DNA of 59,827 nt from Clostridium sp. 28_12 (GTDB taxonomy: Bacteria > Bacillota > Clostridia > TANB77 > CAG-508): assembly GCA_001916055.1 (NCBI GenBank), contig MNRR01000035.1:17302-77128 (forward strand), given 5' to 3'. Position numbers and translations under genes: made by a program. The notes beneath the pieces are model-generated. The model did no database searches and was not told the origin of the DNA. It was given only the letters and a program-made list of their open reading frames with translations. This document shows, piece by piece, positions 42,121 to 50,648 of this stretch. Each line of letters begins with the position of its first letter. The stretch's first letter is position 1.

Positions 42121-42308
42121 ATTATTATAATTTATATATAATCCTATCTTCATCAATTCTTAATGCTCTTATTTTCCATTTCTCGTTAATTTCATTTATT
42201 ATACTATAATATCATTTCTAATAATTGTAATTTTTTATCTTTTTTGTTCTAATATTCCTGTACATTTAAAACAACAATCTTCTATTTTTCTATTATATTT
42301 TCTTTCAA

Positions 42309-43511
42309 TTATATAATCTTCTTAAAATAATTTGTTATTTCATTCCCATAATCAATATTTATTCTGCTTTTTACAAATTCAAAACTTTCCTTACTATATT
42401 TATCTATATTTTTCTCATAACAAACAATTTTCTTTTTCAATTCATCTTTATTTAATTCAAATATCAAAATATTATCTATACTATAATCAACAGCCGCCGA
42501 AACATTTGAACAAATACAAGGAACACCATATTGCATAGCTTCTAATGGTGTAAGTGGTGCCCCTTCATACCACTTACTCGGAAAAATTAAAGCTTTAGCT
42601 CCTTTCATGTACTGTTTTACCTCATCTTTATTTTTCCAACCTGTAAACTCTATATTAGGAAATTCTGTTTCAAGTTTTTGTCTTTCATCTCCATCCCCCA
42701 CAACTATACCTTTATAATCCAATTCGGAAATAGCTTGGCAAAATAAATCTACACCTTTTTCTTTTGAAACTCTTCCAACGTACAAATAATATTCATTTTT
42801 ACTAGGGTCTACCTTTTCCAAATTTTTTTCAATATCTATTGGATTATAAATTCTTGTTACTCTTGTATTTTTTCCTAGAGTCGTTTTTAATATTTTTTCA
42901 CTAAATTCTGATATTGTAATTACATTTTCTAACTTATCATTTAATTTTACTATTTTATTTTGTACGAATTGTCTAATTAATCTATATAGTTTAAATCCAT
43001 AATTTCTTGAATCACAGTTGCATTTTATGCATTTCCAAGATAATGGTTTAAACTTGCATATCTCATTTTTCTTATAATTAAAATATCCGCCATTTGGGCA
43101 TGCTGTAAAATAGTCATGTAATGTCAATACAACTTTAAATCTCATTTTAAATGCTATATCAAAAACACTACTTGATAATGCTTTAGTCCATCCATGCACA
43201 TGTATAATTGTGTTATCTCTGTCTAAAGTTTTTAGTAACTTTTTTAGTTCTTTTTTTGCCTTTAAATTATATATTCCATTAATAGCGCCTTTGATTTTAT
43301 TTTTTTCCTTTAAAGCTTCTTGCTGATTAGTTGAAATATATTTTACTCCGTTTATTTTTTCATTCTCTTTATTAACAGCTGAAAAAAAGAAAACTTTTAT
43401 TCCTTGTTCTTTCAATATTTTTGCAGTATCAATCGCAACTTTACTAGCTCCCCCTTGAACATAATTAAAGTCATTTACAATCACTACATTTTTAATTTTT
43501 CTATCATCCAT
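42309..43511 (-). CDS. GT4 family glycosyltransferase
   Basis: A GT-B fold enzyme of 400 residues. The N-terminal domain begins VVIVNDFNYVQGGASKVAID (about 9-28), with IIHVHGWTKALSS (about 97-109) and VVLTLHDYFTACPNGGYFN (about 126-144). A Cys-rich loop (CKFKPLSWKCIKCNCDSRN, about 152-170) is usual in this subgroup. The donor domain has YYLYVGRVSKEKGVDLFCQA (about 240-259, split at Lys), GVVVGDGDE-like GIVVGDGDERQK and the E-x7-E motif in PSKWYEGAPLTPLEAMQYG. It uses a nucleotide-sugar with retention of configuration. Overlaps the GT2 gene by 8 bp. Confidence 0.92.
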   Translation of the reverse strand: MDDRKIKNVVIVNDFNYVQGGASKVAIDTAKILKEQGIKVFFFSAVNKENEKINGVKYISTNQQEALKEKNKIKGAINGIYNLKAKKELKKLLKTLDRDNTIIHVHGWTKALSSSVFDIAFKMRFKVVLTLHDYFTACPNGGYFNYKKNEICKFKPLSWKCIKCNCDSRNYGFKLYRLIRQFVQNKIVKLNDKLENVITISEFSEKILKTTLGKNTRVTRIYNPIDIEKNLEKVDPSKNEYYLYVGRVSKEKGVDLFCQAISELDYKGIVVGDGDERQKLETEFPNIEFTGWKNKDEVKQYMKGAKALIFPSKWYEGAPLTPLEAMQYGVPCICSNVSAAVDYSIDNILIFELNKDELKKKIVCYEKNIDKYSKESFEFVKSRINIDYGNEITNYFKKII

Positions 43512-44352
43512 TTATTTTCCCCATTTTCATCCCAATAAATCTAACAGCCATATTAGGAACAAACTTAATTAGTACACTCCAATTCTTATCTTGTATAGCT
43601 CTTTTTAAAACATACTTTGCCATACTTCCACCTGCTTGATTTACTTTATAATTATTTAAATAATCATTTTGTTTAAAAAACTTTCCTGTATCTTTATATC
43701 TATTATAATACTGTTTTAATGTAAATTTGTGTGAATGTACCACCTCTGAATCCGCACAATATTTTATTTTATATCCATTTGTTATTAATTTATATGCAAT
43801 ATACATGTCTTCACTAATAACTAAGTTTTTATTATCATAGCCATTTAATTTTGCAAATATTTTTCTATTAATTGCAGAAGAAGCATCAGAAAAGAAAAAT
43901 GCTCTTAATCCCATTTTTTCTATATCATCTTTGCTAACAACTTTTGATTCTTTAGGGTAATTACATTCTCTAGTATATTTTTCAATTGTATTATTATTAC
44001 ATAATTGTCTACTATAACAAGCAGCAACACTTCCATTAGCAATATCCTTAGTTAAAAAATATAACCAATCATCTCTTTTTATTTTAATATCCTGTGTAAT
44101 AAAAACAACAATATCTGCCTCACTTTTTAAAGCTGCATTTTCTCTTGTCAAACTATGAGAAAATTCTTCCTTTTTTATTTTCTCATATGGTATATGTAAA
44201 TCATTTAATATCTTTTCTGTATTATCTTTACACTCAGTTAATATATATATTATTTTATTTATTAAAACGTTTTTTTGCATTAATAATGACTTGTGTAAAT
44301 TTTCTATATCATTCTCAGCATTATACAAAGGGCATATTATATCAATTGTCAT
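43504..44352 (-). CDS. GT2 family glycosyltransferase (rhamnosyltransferase-like)
   Basis: A 282-residue inverting transferase with the opening IDIICPLYNAENDIENLHKS (about 3-22), FSHSLTRENAALKSEADIVV (about 62-81) and FITQDIKIKRDDWLYFL, in which TQD takes the DxD place. ASSAINRKIFAKLNGYD (about 157-173) and EDMYIAYKLITNGYKI (about 180-195) follow. The HSLTRN-like part and ED motif are common in rhamnosyltransferases of wall polysaccharides, but the donor is not certain. It sits one base from the initiating transferase gene, so it may add the second sugar. Confidence 0.9.
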   Translation of the reverse strand: MTIDIICPLYNAENDIENLHKSLLMQKNVLINKIIYILTECKDNTEKILNDLHIPYEKIKKEEFSHSLTRENAALKSEADIVVFITQDIKIKRDDWLYFLTKDIANGSVAACYSRQLCNNNTIEKYTRECNYPKESKVVSKDDIEKMGLRAFFFSDASSAINRKIFAKLNGYDNKNLVISEDMYIAYKLITNGYKIKYCADSEVVHSHKFTLKQYYNRYKDTGKFFKQNDYLNNYKVNQAGGSMAKYVLKRAIQDKNWSVLIKFVPNMAVRFIGMKMGKING

Positions 44353-45087
44353 TTATCTAGCTCCTTCCTTAAATGCAACTTTTTTAACCGTCTTTCCTAA
44401 TAATTTCATATCTGATTTTATTCCTTTTTGTTTATAATATTGTATATCTAAATCAAGTCTTTCCTCAAATGTAACATCATTTCTTCCACTAACCTGCCAC
44501 AATCCTGTAACACCAGGTTTAACTGCAGTAATATAAGGATAAGCCTTTCCCATATCATCAATTTCTCTAGGAAGATATGGTCTAGGTCCAACCAAACTCA
44601 TATCACCTTTAAGAACATTAACAAATTGAGGAAATTCATCAATCGAAGTTTTTCTAATAAATTTTCCTATCTTTGTTACTCTTGGATCATCTTTCAATTT
44701 TTTATTTATTTTATACTCTTTTCTTGCTTCTTCATTCTCTTCTAAATATTTTTCTAATTTCTCATCTGCTCCCATGACCATTGATCTAAATTTATACATT
44801 TTGAAGATTTTACCATCTTTTCCGATCCTATTTTGAGAATAGAAAATTGGTCCATTATCCCCAACTATTAAATTTGCTATGTATATTCCTATTGTCATTG
44901 GCACTAGCATTATAATTCCAAATAACGCTCCTATTATGTCCACAATTCTTTTTAATATCTTGTAGCCAAGCGCTTCACCTTGACGGAATCTAGTTGTTTC
45001 TTTTGTGACTGTTGGTAATGCATGTATATTTGGTATTACATTATCAACAACGTCAACGACTTCTTCACGTGCTAAATTTGTATTCAC
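44353..45087 (-). CDS. Undecaprenyl-phosphate sugar-1-phosphate transferase (initiating enzyme)
   Basis: A monotopic phosphoglycosyl transferase that loads the first sugar phosphate onto undecaprenyl phosphate. The 244 residues have a cytosolic N-terminus, a re-entrant helix (LKRIVDIIGALFGIIMLVPM, about 44-63) and the catalytic block YKFRSMVMGADEKL (about 98-111). Then come RKTSIDEFPQFVNVLKGDMS (about 145-164), VGPRPYLPRE and VKPGVTGLWQVSGRNDVTFE. It lacks the N-terminal helices of large WbaP-type enzymes. The start is a GTG at 45087 with AAAGGGGGA before it. It begins the glycosyltransferase series and follows the VanZ-like gene. Confidence 0.94.
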   Translation of the reverse strand: MNTNLAREEVVDVVDNVIPNIHALPTVTKETTRFRQGEALGYKILKRIVDIIGALFGIIMLVPMTIGIYIANLIVGDNGPIFYSQNRIGKDGKIFKMYKFRSMVMGADEKLEKYLEENEEARKEYKINKKLKDDPRVTKIGKFIRKTSIDEFPQFVNVLKGDMSLVGPRPYLPREIDDMGKAYPYITAVKPGVTGLWQVSGRNDVTFEERLDLDIQYYKQKGIKSDMKLLGKTVKKVAFKEGAR

Positions 45088-45127
45088 TTTAGCTTCCCCC
45101 TTTTAAACATCCCTAAATCAATTCATT

Positions 45128-45625
45128 TTAATTTAAACCATCTACTTGCTTTCTGGATAGCTTGTTAATTAAAACCATACTTCCTAAATGTATATATATT
45201 CCAGTAAGCACTCCTAATGTGTCTAACCCAACATCAAATAATCTTGCACTTCTTCCAGGTACAAAATATTGATGCAGTTCATCTGTAGTCGCGTAAAATG
45301 CGCCAAAAAGTAAACTTACTAATATCTTTTGCTTTTTGTTTTTCTCCATTGAATATGTATAGTTCATTATTAAGAATCCTCCGACTGTATAGATGGTGTA
45401 ATGTGCTCCTTTTCGTACAACTTTTTCTATACATTCCTCTGTTTGTTTATTGGGTTCTTCTTTATCTTTTGTTATTACATTTATTATTATTTTGGTCACT
45501 TTTGAGCTTGTTCCACTTGATTCGGTTCCACCTTGATTTGAGAAATTAAATATTACTATCATCCATATTACTATTAATATTGCTTTTATTATTTTTATTT
45601 GTTCTTTTTTGTCGAATTTTTTCAT
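45128..45625 (-). CDS. VanZ-like membrane protein at the head of the polysaccharide operon
   Basis: A 165-residue membrane protein with helices at about 13-28, 75-92, 100-118 and 130-150, a Lys-rich extracellular loop (35-70) and the conserved block TDELHQYFVPGRSARLFDVG (about 113-132). It shares that block with the VanZ-like protein at 30124, so the polysaccharide locus is bracketed by two. No ribosome site precedes the ATG at 45625 and the predicted transcription start falls only a few bases before it, so it may be read from a nearly leaderless mRNA. Function of VanZ-like proteins is not settled. Confidence 0.87.
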   Translation of the reverse strand: MKKFDKKEQIKIIKAILIVIWMIVIFNFSNQGGTESSGTSSKVTKIIINVITKDKEEPNKQTEECIEKVVRKGAHYTIYTVGGFLIMNYTYSMEKNKKQKILVSLLFGAFYATTDELHQYFVPGRSARLFDVGLDTLGVLTGIYIHLGSMVLINKLSRKQVDGLN

Positions 45626-45634
45626 ATCATATTT

Positions 45635-45663
45635 ACTATATCATTTCTCAACTTTTTTTTCAA
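45635..45663 (-). promoter_or_regulatory. Sigma-A promoter of the polysaccharide operon
   Basis: TTGAAA (45663-45658) and TATAGT (45640-45635) with a 17-bp spacer. Counting 6-7 bases from the -10 places the start at about 45628, three bases before the ATG of the VanZ-like gene. Upstream DNA (45664-45889) is extremely A/T-rich, holds a few A/T inverted repeats and no gene that I can support. Confidence 0.7.
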
Positions 45664-45889
45664 TACTTTTTGTTTATTTTTGTTTACAAAAAACAAAAAA
45701 AATTAAGAAACCATTGTTTTTTCAAATAATTTCTTGTTTTTGACATTTGTTTTATTAAAAATATAGTATACTTTTTTGTGCTTTTTAGAATTGGCAATTA
45801 TATAACTATAATAAGCATGTCATATAAATCAGTAAAAATACTATATCTTCTTCCACCTTTAAATCATCTATATGTAACATATATCCTGT

Positions 45890-46517
45890 TTACAAATATT
45901 CTTTATATTTGTTTCTAAACTTGTTTAAAGAAGAAAAAGTATAATTTTTTCCTGTTGCAGTAAGCATTTGTGCAACAATGTTTTCCATAATCATCCCTTC
46001 ATTAAATGCAAGCTTATTAAATAAAATCTTCTTATATACTTCTTCATCAACCAATCCTTTTTCATCAAATGCTAAAGAAATTAATAATCCAGTACCTCCC
46101 ATGTAGCATTTCAATGCACTTGATTCCCCATTTAATCTAAGTCCTATATTAGGTTCAGTTGTATTATATGCAATATTTACAATCATAGATTCTTGAAGCC
46201 AAAAAAATGCATCTTTATAATCTCTATATCTTGCATCTTTTTGAATTGCATTAAAAGAAAATCTTTTTTCATATTTTTGTAATTGAGATGATATTTCTTC
46301 AAAAATACTTTGTACTTTAACCGAATCATCTCCACTATATTTTACTATATCATTTTTATATAGATTTAATATGTCGCTCTTCTGATGGTATTAATATGTT
46401 TTCAACATTCTTTTTTATCGAAATCAAAGAACCTGTTTCAATATAATCATATTCTAGTATAGTGTCAATTTCTGGATTTTCTTTGATTTCTTTTTTGCTT
46501 AAATCTAAAATTTTCAA
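45890..46517 (-). pseudogene. Decayed AAA-family ATPase with DUF4143 domain
   Basis: Family members are about 400-residue ATPases of unknown role, common in gut anaerobes. Pieces remain in order but in different frames. Near 46517-46375 are ILEYDYIETGSLISIKKNVE and NILIPSEERHI; after a frame break come KNDIVKYSGDDSVKVQSIF and DARYRDYKDAFFWLQESM. The open frame at 46186-45890 is NTTEPNIGLRLNGESSALKC, then MGGTGLLISLAFDEKG and NEGMIMENIVAQML. The Walker A half is missing, the block between the two frames is shortened, and the C-terminus is replaced. Not functional. Confidence 0.8.
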
Positions 46518-46526
46518 GTAATTAAT

Positions 46527-46569
46527 AAAAAAGTTACTTTAAATAAAAAATATTTAAGGCAACTTTTTT
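46527..46569. terminator. A/T-rich hairpin with T and A runs
   Basis: AAAAAAGTT and CTTTAAATA pair with TATTTAAG and AACTTTTTT around a short A-rich loop, with a 1-2 nt bulge. It could end transcripts from either side of the decayed ATPase region. Confidence 0.55.
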
Positions 46570-46637
46570 TGGTTATATCATATCCCATCCAATTTTTCAT
46601 ATCATCTCCCCATTACTTTTTATTAATTGATTTTAAA

Positions 46638-46672
46638 AAATAGCAGAATGCTGTAATACATTTCTGCTATTT
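46638..46672 (-). terminator. Terminator of hpf
   Basis: An 11-bp perfect stem, AAATAGCAGAA with TTCTGCTATTT, with T6 next on the minus strand, 25 bp after the hpf stop codon. Confidence 0.85.
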
Positions 46673-46696
46673 CTCTTCAATCTATTCTATTATTCA

Positions 46697-47221
46697 TTAA
46701 GCTTCTGGTTCGATTAAACCATAATTTTTACCATCTTTTAATTTATGGATAACATTAACTTTAGAAGTTTCAACATTAACAAATGCTAAGAACATTTGAG
46801 TTGGTCTTTCTTGCAATTTTAGTTTTGCATCTTCTGGTGTCATTGGTTTAATATCATAATATTCTGTTTTTAATATTTCATCTGTAACTTCATGTACTGG
46901 ACCTTCAACATCTAATGATTTTAAACTTGCCTCTTTCATTATTTTATCTTTTTTTGTTTTTGATTTTCTAATTTGTCCTTCTAATATATCTATATCTTTA
47001 TCTATTGAAGCATATAAGTCTTTATCCTCTGTTACTGCTCTGAACATTTCACCATTTGCTGATACTTTTATTTCTGCAATTTGTACATTTTTTTCTACTC
47101 TTATTGTTACATCTGCTTCTGCATTATCAAAGTATTTTGCTATTCTGTCCATCTTTCTTTCTACATAATCGTTTATTGCTTCTGTTACCTTTAGTTCCTT
47201 TCCTGTTATTTTTATTTGCAT
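46697..47221 (-). CDS. hpf: Ribosome hibernation promoting factor, long form
   Basis: Binds the decoding site of idle ribosomes and dimerises 70S into 100S particles in stationary phase. The 174 residues have the N-terminal beta-alpha fold domain MQIKITGKELKVTEAINDYV (1-20) to about 100, and the C-terminal dimerisation domain from about 118 (YYDIKPMTPEDAKLKLQERP, then FLAFVNVETSKVNVIHKLKD). That makes it the long form, typical of Firmicutes. Good SD, own promoter and terminator: a single-gene unit. Confidence 0.96.
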   Translation of the reverse strand: MQIKITGKELKVTEAINDYVERKMDRIAKYFDNAEADVTIRVEKNVQIAEIKVSANGEMFRAVTEDKDLYASIDKDIDILEGQIRKSKTKKDKIMKEASLKSLDVEGPVHEVTDEILKTEYYDIKPMTPEDAKLKLQERPTQMFLAFVNVETSKVNVIHKLKDGKNYGLIEPEA

Positions 47222-47265
47222 AAAAATCGCTCCTCTCTTTTCGTTATATTTTTTAGTATATTTTT

Positions 47266-47294
47266 ATTATACCTTTTATTTCCGTTTTTGGCAA
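47266..47294 (-). promoter_or_regulatory. Sigma-A promoter of hpf
   Basis: TTGCCA (47294-47289) and TATAAT (47271-47266) with a 17-bp spacer, about 40 bp upstream of the hpf start codon. It overlaps the 3' end of a methyltransferase-like remnant. Confidence 0.88.
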
Positions 47295-47404
47295 GGCTTT
47301 ATGGAAAGATTTTTCGCTTCATAACCAATGAATAATCCATCTTCTTTTAAAATTCTTTTTATTTCTAGCATTAACTTTCTAGTATCTTCATCAGAAATAA
47401 TCAT
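47276..47404 (-). pseudogene. Short methyltransferase-like remnant
   Basis: A 42-codon frame reads MIISDEDTRKLMLEIKRILK then EDGLFIGYEAKNLSIK, which resembles the strand-4/helix-D region of class I SAM methyltransferases (rV-LKpGGlf pattern). No glycine motif or other part is present, and the end runs into the hpf promoter. Probably debris of a lost gene; assignment is tentative. Confidence 0.35.
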
Positions 47405-47452
47405 TTGTACTCATCTTACTACCTCTTTTCCTTTATTTATTTTATTTTTTCT

Positions 47453-48277
47453 TTAAGCTTTTTTATTTTCTTTCTCTAATTGTTTTAAACTTTTCTTAGG
47501 TGTTGGTAAGTCTTCTGGCATAGTTCCTCCTAGTTCTTTTATCGTTTTTCTTATTTTTGATCCAACTTCATAATGAGCTTTATTAGCTTCTTTTTCACTT
47601 TGAATATTATCTTTTTTTAATTTTTGTTCTGTTTGAGATATTCTAAATAAATTTGCTATAAGTTCATCACTTCCCATATTATCCAAAATATCTTCTCTGT
47701 ATCTCAATCCTTTTCTTTTAGCAATATCATCTGCCGTTTCTCCATTGTATAAACCTTTATATCCGCTATTGTGAAATTTATCAAAATTTTTAACTCCTGT
47801 TTTTTTCGCTATTTGATTAAGTGAATAATTTCCTTTCTTTGTTAAGTTTCTTTGATAAAATCTCTTTTCATCTTCTGTTAATGAACTATATTCTTTTTCG
47901 CTAATCTCTTGTTTCCTAGTTTGAATTGCAAAATATGTTTGTGCAAGAGCAATTACTTTTTTTCTAGTATCTCCATTTTGTGCTATTAAATAGCATGCAT
48001 AACGAGTTAATTTATAATCTCTAATATTTTTTGTTGCACCTTTAGGCATTTTTATCGTTTTGTCAATGTCGACAAAATGTTCAAGAACAGTAATATCACT
48101 GTTCCTACAAGATTCTTTTGCTTTGTTTATTACATTTTCAAATTTTCGCCATTCTTTATAATTTAAAACTAATTGTAATTCTCTTGCATACCAATATTCA
48201 ACTCCATTTTCATCAATATGTTTTATATCTTCAAAGGTTTTGTTAGTATAATTTTCTTTTTTATCTAGTTCATTCAT
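47453..48277 (-). CDS. dinD: DNA damage-inducible protein D (DinD)
   Basis: DinD in E. coli is a LexA-regulated protein that limits RecA filament activity. The 274-residue protein begins with a Bro-N-like domain (DENGVEYWYARELQLVLNYK, about 22-41; WRKFENVINKAKESC, about 43-57), then KLTRYACYLIAQNGDTRKKV (about 88-107). An ANT-like part follows with FDKFHNSGYKGLYNGETADD (about 164-183) and a Lys-rich helical end. Length fits. I see no SOS box of the Firmicute LexA type near its promoter, so damage control is not shown. Lies in an accessory stretch with a toxin-antitoxin pair. Confidence 0.9.
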   Translation of the reverse strand: MNELDKKENYTNKTFEDIKHIDENGVEYWYARELQLVLNYKEWRKFENVINKAKESCRNSDITVLEHFVDIDKTIKMPKGATKNIRDYKLTRYACYLIAQNGDTRKKVIALAQTYFAIQTRKQEISEKEYSSLTEDEKRFYQRNLTKKGNYSLNQIAKKTGVKNFDKFHNSGYKGLYNGETADDIAKRKGLRYREDILDNMGSDELIANLFRISQTEQKLKKDNIQSEKEANKAHYEVGSKIRKTIKELGGTMPEDLPTPKKSLKQLEKENKKA

Positions 48278-48308
48278 TTTTAATCATCTCCATTTCTTAC
48301 TATTTGAC

Positions 48309-48337
48309 ATTTTATTACAATTTCAAGTAAATTGCAA
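48309..48337 (-). promoter_or_regulatory. Promoter of dinD
   Basis: TTGCAA (48337-48332) and TAAAAT (48314-48309) with a 17-bp spacer, followed by a GGAGATG ribosome site before the ATG at 48277. Confidence 0.75.
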
Positions 48338-48701
48338 TATATTTGCGAAAATCTGTTTTTGAATTAGCAAGATTTTTTCAATTGATTTTTTAGCTCCTAT
48401 TTGTAATATTTTTTCTTGATTTTCAATCCTGTTTTATTTGGAACAACTAGCTGATGTTGTGGAGATATAACAAAACTAGTAATTTTTTTATACTCATTAT
48501 TATCATATCTAATTATCTGTCCATTACTAATTTTATACTTGCTGTTGTAAAATATAACAAAATATGATAATATGATTACAATCAATTGAAAGGATATGAA
48601 TTTTATGAATTGACAGAGTTACAAAGTAAAAAAGTACAATTATTAAGATGGTTAGCAATAATTGCAGGAGTATTTATACATAATACTCCTAATGGATTGG
48701 C
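48338..48701. other. Intergenic stretch without a supported gene
   Basis: A minus frame of 62 codons (48397-48585) would need a TTG start without a ribosome site. A plus frame (from about 48600) reads YELTELQSKKVQLLRWLAII and is also unsupported by a start site. A hairpin GGAGTATT with AATACTCC lies at about 48667-48689. The stretch may hold decayed coding sequence, but I cannot assign any. Confidence 0.4.
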
Positions 48702-49019
48702 TCAAGTTTTTTGCAGACCTTTATTAAATTTTTCATAAAGCACACGAGTTACATAGTACGAATTTCTGGTAGAAACGATAAATACGTTACCTGCCAGATT
48801 TTTGACATCCTGCACAGTTGTGGTTTCAGTGCTACGAAAAATGAGCTCACCTTTCGAATTTTTCTCAAGTCTCTTACACTTATAGTGTTCACCAACCTTA
48901 GGAATAGAATCTCCGATTGCCATATAAGACTTGCTAGGCTTAGAGACCTGTGCCTGACCATTACCTACAAATGCTCCCATGATTGCGTTCATCACGCTTT
49001 CTTCAACTGTTCTTGCCAT
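48702..49019 (-). CDS. Small orphan protein of unknown function (105 aa), higher G+C
   Basis: The ATG at 49019 is preceded by GGAGG at 7 bp; the longer frame to 49070 has no such site. The protein starts MARTVEESVMNAIMGAFVGN, contains a beta-rich middle (IPKVGEHYKCKRLEKNSKGE, then IFRSTETTTVQDVKNLAGN) and ends TRNSYYVTRVLYEKFNKG. No membrane part. Codons such as CTG, ACC and AAC are used more than in neighbours, and the G+C content is clearly higher. A leader hairpin (AAACAC with GTGTTT, about 49068-49082) precedes it. It resembles the genes at 2208 and 54463 in style though not in sequence. Function unknown. Confidence 0.75.
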   Translation of the reverse strand: MARTVEESVMNAIMGAFVGNGQAQVSKPSKSYMAIGDSIPKVGEHYKCKRLEKNSKGELIFRSTETTTVQDVKNLAGNVFIVSTRNSYYVTRVLYEKFNKGLQKT

Positions 49020-49172
49020 TGAATTACCTCCAAAATTTTTTAATATAGTTAAACGGCTAGCTGCAAACACGAGGTGTTTACTACAAAAGTACTTGCCTTC
49101 AGAGATTGCAGAAGAAAATTGAATTTAATCAGGTAATACTTCATGCATTTCGCTATCCAATCCATAATATAC

Positions 49173-50009
49173 TTAATTTATACTATCTAAAAATTCTTTT
49201 AAAATTTTAACTATTTCTTTAAATTCTATATTCTCAGCATATTTGTTTTTCTTCTTATAAGTATTCCAATAATTAATAATTCTATCATCTTCAGCAATCA
49301 AATCTAAAATTTGCTTATAATCATTATAATAATCAAAAGCCTCTCTTTTTCTTAAAGTATTATTTAATGCTTGCTTAAATATCTCTAAGTCAATATCATT
49401 TCTTAATTTCATCAAAAAGAAATAAACATCATAATAATCTTTCATTCTAGTATTGTATTTTCCCCTGCGAAGAATTGTTTCGATCTTCTCTGCCAATATT
49501 GTTTCAATATTATATGTATCAATATATATCTTTTTATTTTCAAATATAGATATATATTCAAAATTTAATTCATTTGGAGTGATTTCATCTCCTGTAGAAA
49601 TATCAATTTCTAATGCTACTTTTAAATTTTCTAATTTTCCTACTATATGATATTTATTTCCACCATATTCGTCATCTGCACGTATATCTGTAATATTAAC
49701 AACATCAAATTTAACTTTATCATTAATATCTATTGATAAAATTTCATTTAAAATTTCTAACATATTCTCTTGAGATACATCAATGCCTTTTATAGAAATA
49801 TCCATGTCTCTTGTACTTCGACTATTTATTCCTAACATTGCAGAAGGTAATAGACCACCTTTTAATATAAAATTTTCATTGTATTTTGATACAGATATTC
49901 TCTCTAAAATTCTTTCAAACATAAATCTTTGATATAATTCTAATTGAGTTAGTCCAGACTCTTTTGCAAATTGTTTCGACTTTTCAAATAATTCACTATA
50001 ATCAATCAC
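49173..50009 (-). CDS. abiEii: AbiEii/AbiGii family nucleotidyltransferase toxin
   Basis: Toxin of a type IV toxin-antitoxin pair that also gives phage abortive infection in lactococci; homologues block translation by modifying tRNA ends. The 278 residues show the nucleotidyltransferase core: FILKGGLLPSAMLGINSRST (about 46-65) followed by RDMDISIKG with the catalytic Asp pair, then KVALEIDISTGDEITP (about 130-145) and ETILAEKIETILRRGKYNTR (about 169-188). The start is a GTG at 50009 that shares a base with the antitoxin stop (TAGTG), so translation is coupled, with GGAGG about 10 bp upstream. Confidence 0.93.
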   Translation of the reverse strand: MIDYSELFEKSKQFAKESGLTQLELYQRFMFERILERISVSKYNENFILKGGLLPSAMLGINSRSTRDMDISIKGIDVSQENMLEILNEILSIDINDKVKFDVVNITDIRADDEYGGNKYHIVGKLENLKVALEIDISTGDEITPNELNFEYISIFENKKIYIDTYNIETILAEKIETILRRGKYNTRMKDYYDVYFFLMKLRNDIDLEIFKQALNNTLRKREAFDYYNDYKQILDLIAEDDRIINYWNTYKKKNKYAENIEFKEIVKILKEFLDSIN

Positions 50010-50587
50010 TATATTAATACCTCCATAATATTTTCAAATTTTTCTTGTATATTAAATATTTTTGCATATTCTTCCAAAGTTATTAAATTTCTTTTCGATT
50101 GCTTAAAATAATTTTTTATAATTTTATTATAAAGTTCTATGTCGACTTCATTTTTATTCCTTAATAGATCACATATGCACCTTTCAGCATTATATATTTT
50201 TATAGGATTTCCATAAGGACTTTCTATTTCTATAATTCCTATGTCAAATTTATCTTTTGCAACATAATGTATCTGTAAATCTTCACTTATATTATTATGG
50301 TTTAAAGTTGTTACATCTATTTTGTATGGAACTCTATCACTTAGATTAAGTAAATAACAAGCAGTATTATAAGAAAATACAATATTTGAAAATTTTTGTT
50401 GTAATATATAAAATTCATCTTCTATTAGTGTATTATCTATATATAATCCTCGAGATACTTTTCTAATAATCTTTTTATCAATATATCCTTGAATAGACGG
50501 TCTGGAAATACCTAATTTTTCAAAATCTCTGGTTTTTATATAACCATTGTTTTTATTTAAAAAATCTATTAATTTATTTTCATTCAT
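50009..50587 (-). CDS. abiEi: AbiEi family antitoxin and autorepressor
   Basis: A 192-residue protein with an N-terminal winged-helix domain (GYIKTRDFEKLGISRPSIQG, about 15-34) followed by YIDKKIIRKVSRGLYID. The C-terminal antitoxin domain contains YNTACYLLNLSDRVPYKIDV (about 73-92, split at Leu) and IKIYNAERCICDLLRNKNEV (about 128-147). It should block AbiEii action and bind inverted repeats at its own promoter. Suitable repeat arms are present there. SD AAAGGTG precedes the ATG. Complete by length, so the pair is probably active. Confidence 0.92.
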   Translation of the reverse strand: MNENKLIDFLNKNNGYIKTRDFEKLGISRPSIQGYIDKKIIRKVSRGLYIDNTLIEDEFYILQQKFSNIVFSYNTACYLLNLSDRVPYKIDVTTLNHNNISEDLQIHYVAKDKFDIGIIEIESPYGNPIKIYNAERCICDLLRNKNEVDIELYNKIIKNYFKQSKRNLITLEEYAKIFNIQEKFENIMEVLI

Positions 50588-50606
50588 ATCTCTTCACCTT
50601 TCTTAA

Positions 50607-50648
50607 CAAACACTCGTTAATTTTATCATTTTTACGAATGGTTGTAAA
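50607..50648 (-). promoter_or_regulatory. abiE promoter with candidate AbiEi operator arms
   Basis: TTTACA (50648-50643) and TAAAAT (50625-50620) with a 17-bp spacer. Two imperfect inverted arms, CACTCGTTAA (50611-50620) and its partner TTTACGAATG (50631-50640), flank the -10, one in the spacer and one over the start region. AbiEi antitoxins repress through such repeats. The DNA from 50649 to 50870 is A/T-rich and shows no gene. Confidence 0.6.

Noticed and set aside
48397..48585. 62-codon minus frame as a gene
   Set aside because: It needs a TTG start without a ribosome site, and no family is recognised.
48600..48740. Plus-strand frame YELTELQSKKVQLLRW as a small gene
   Set aside because: No clear start site, and it runs into the 3' end of the convergent small gene at 48702.
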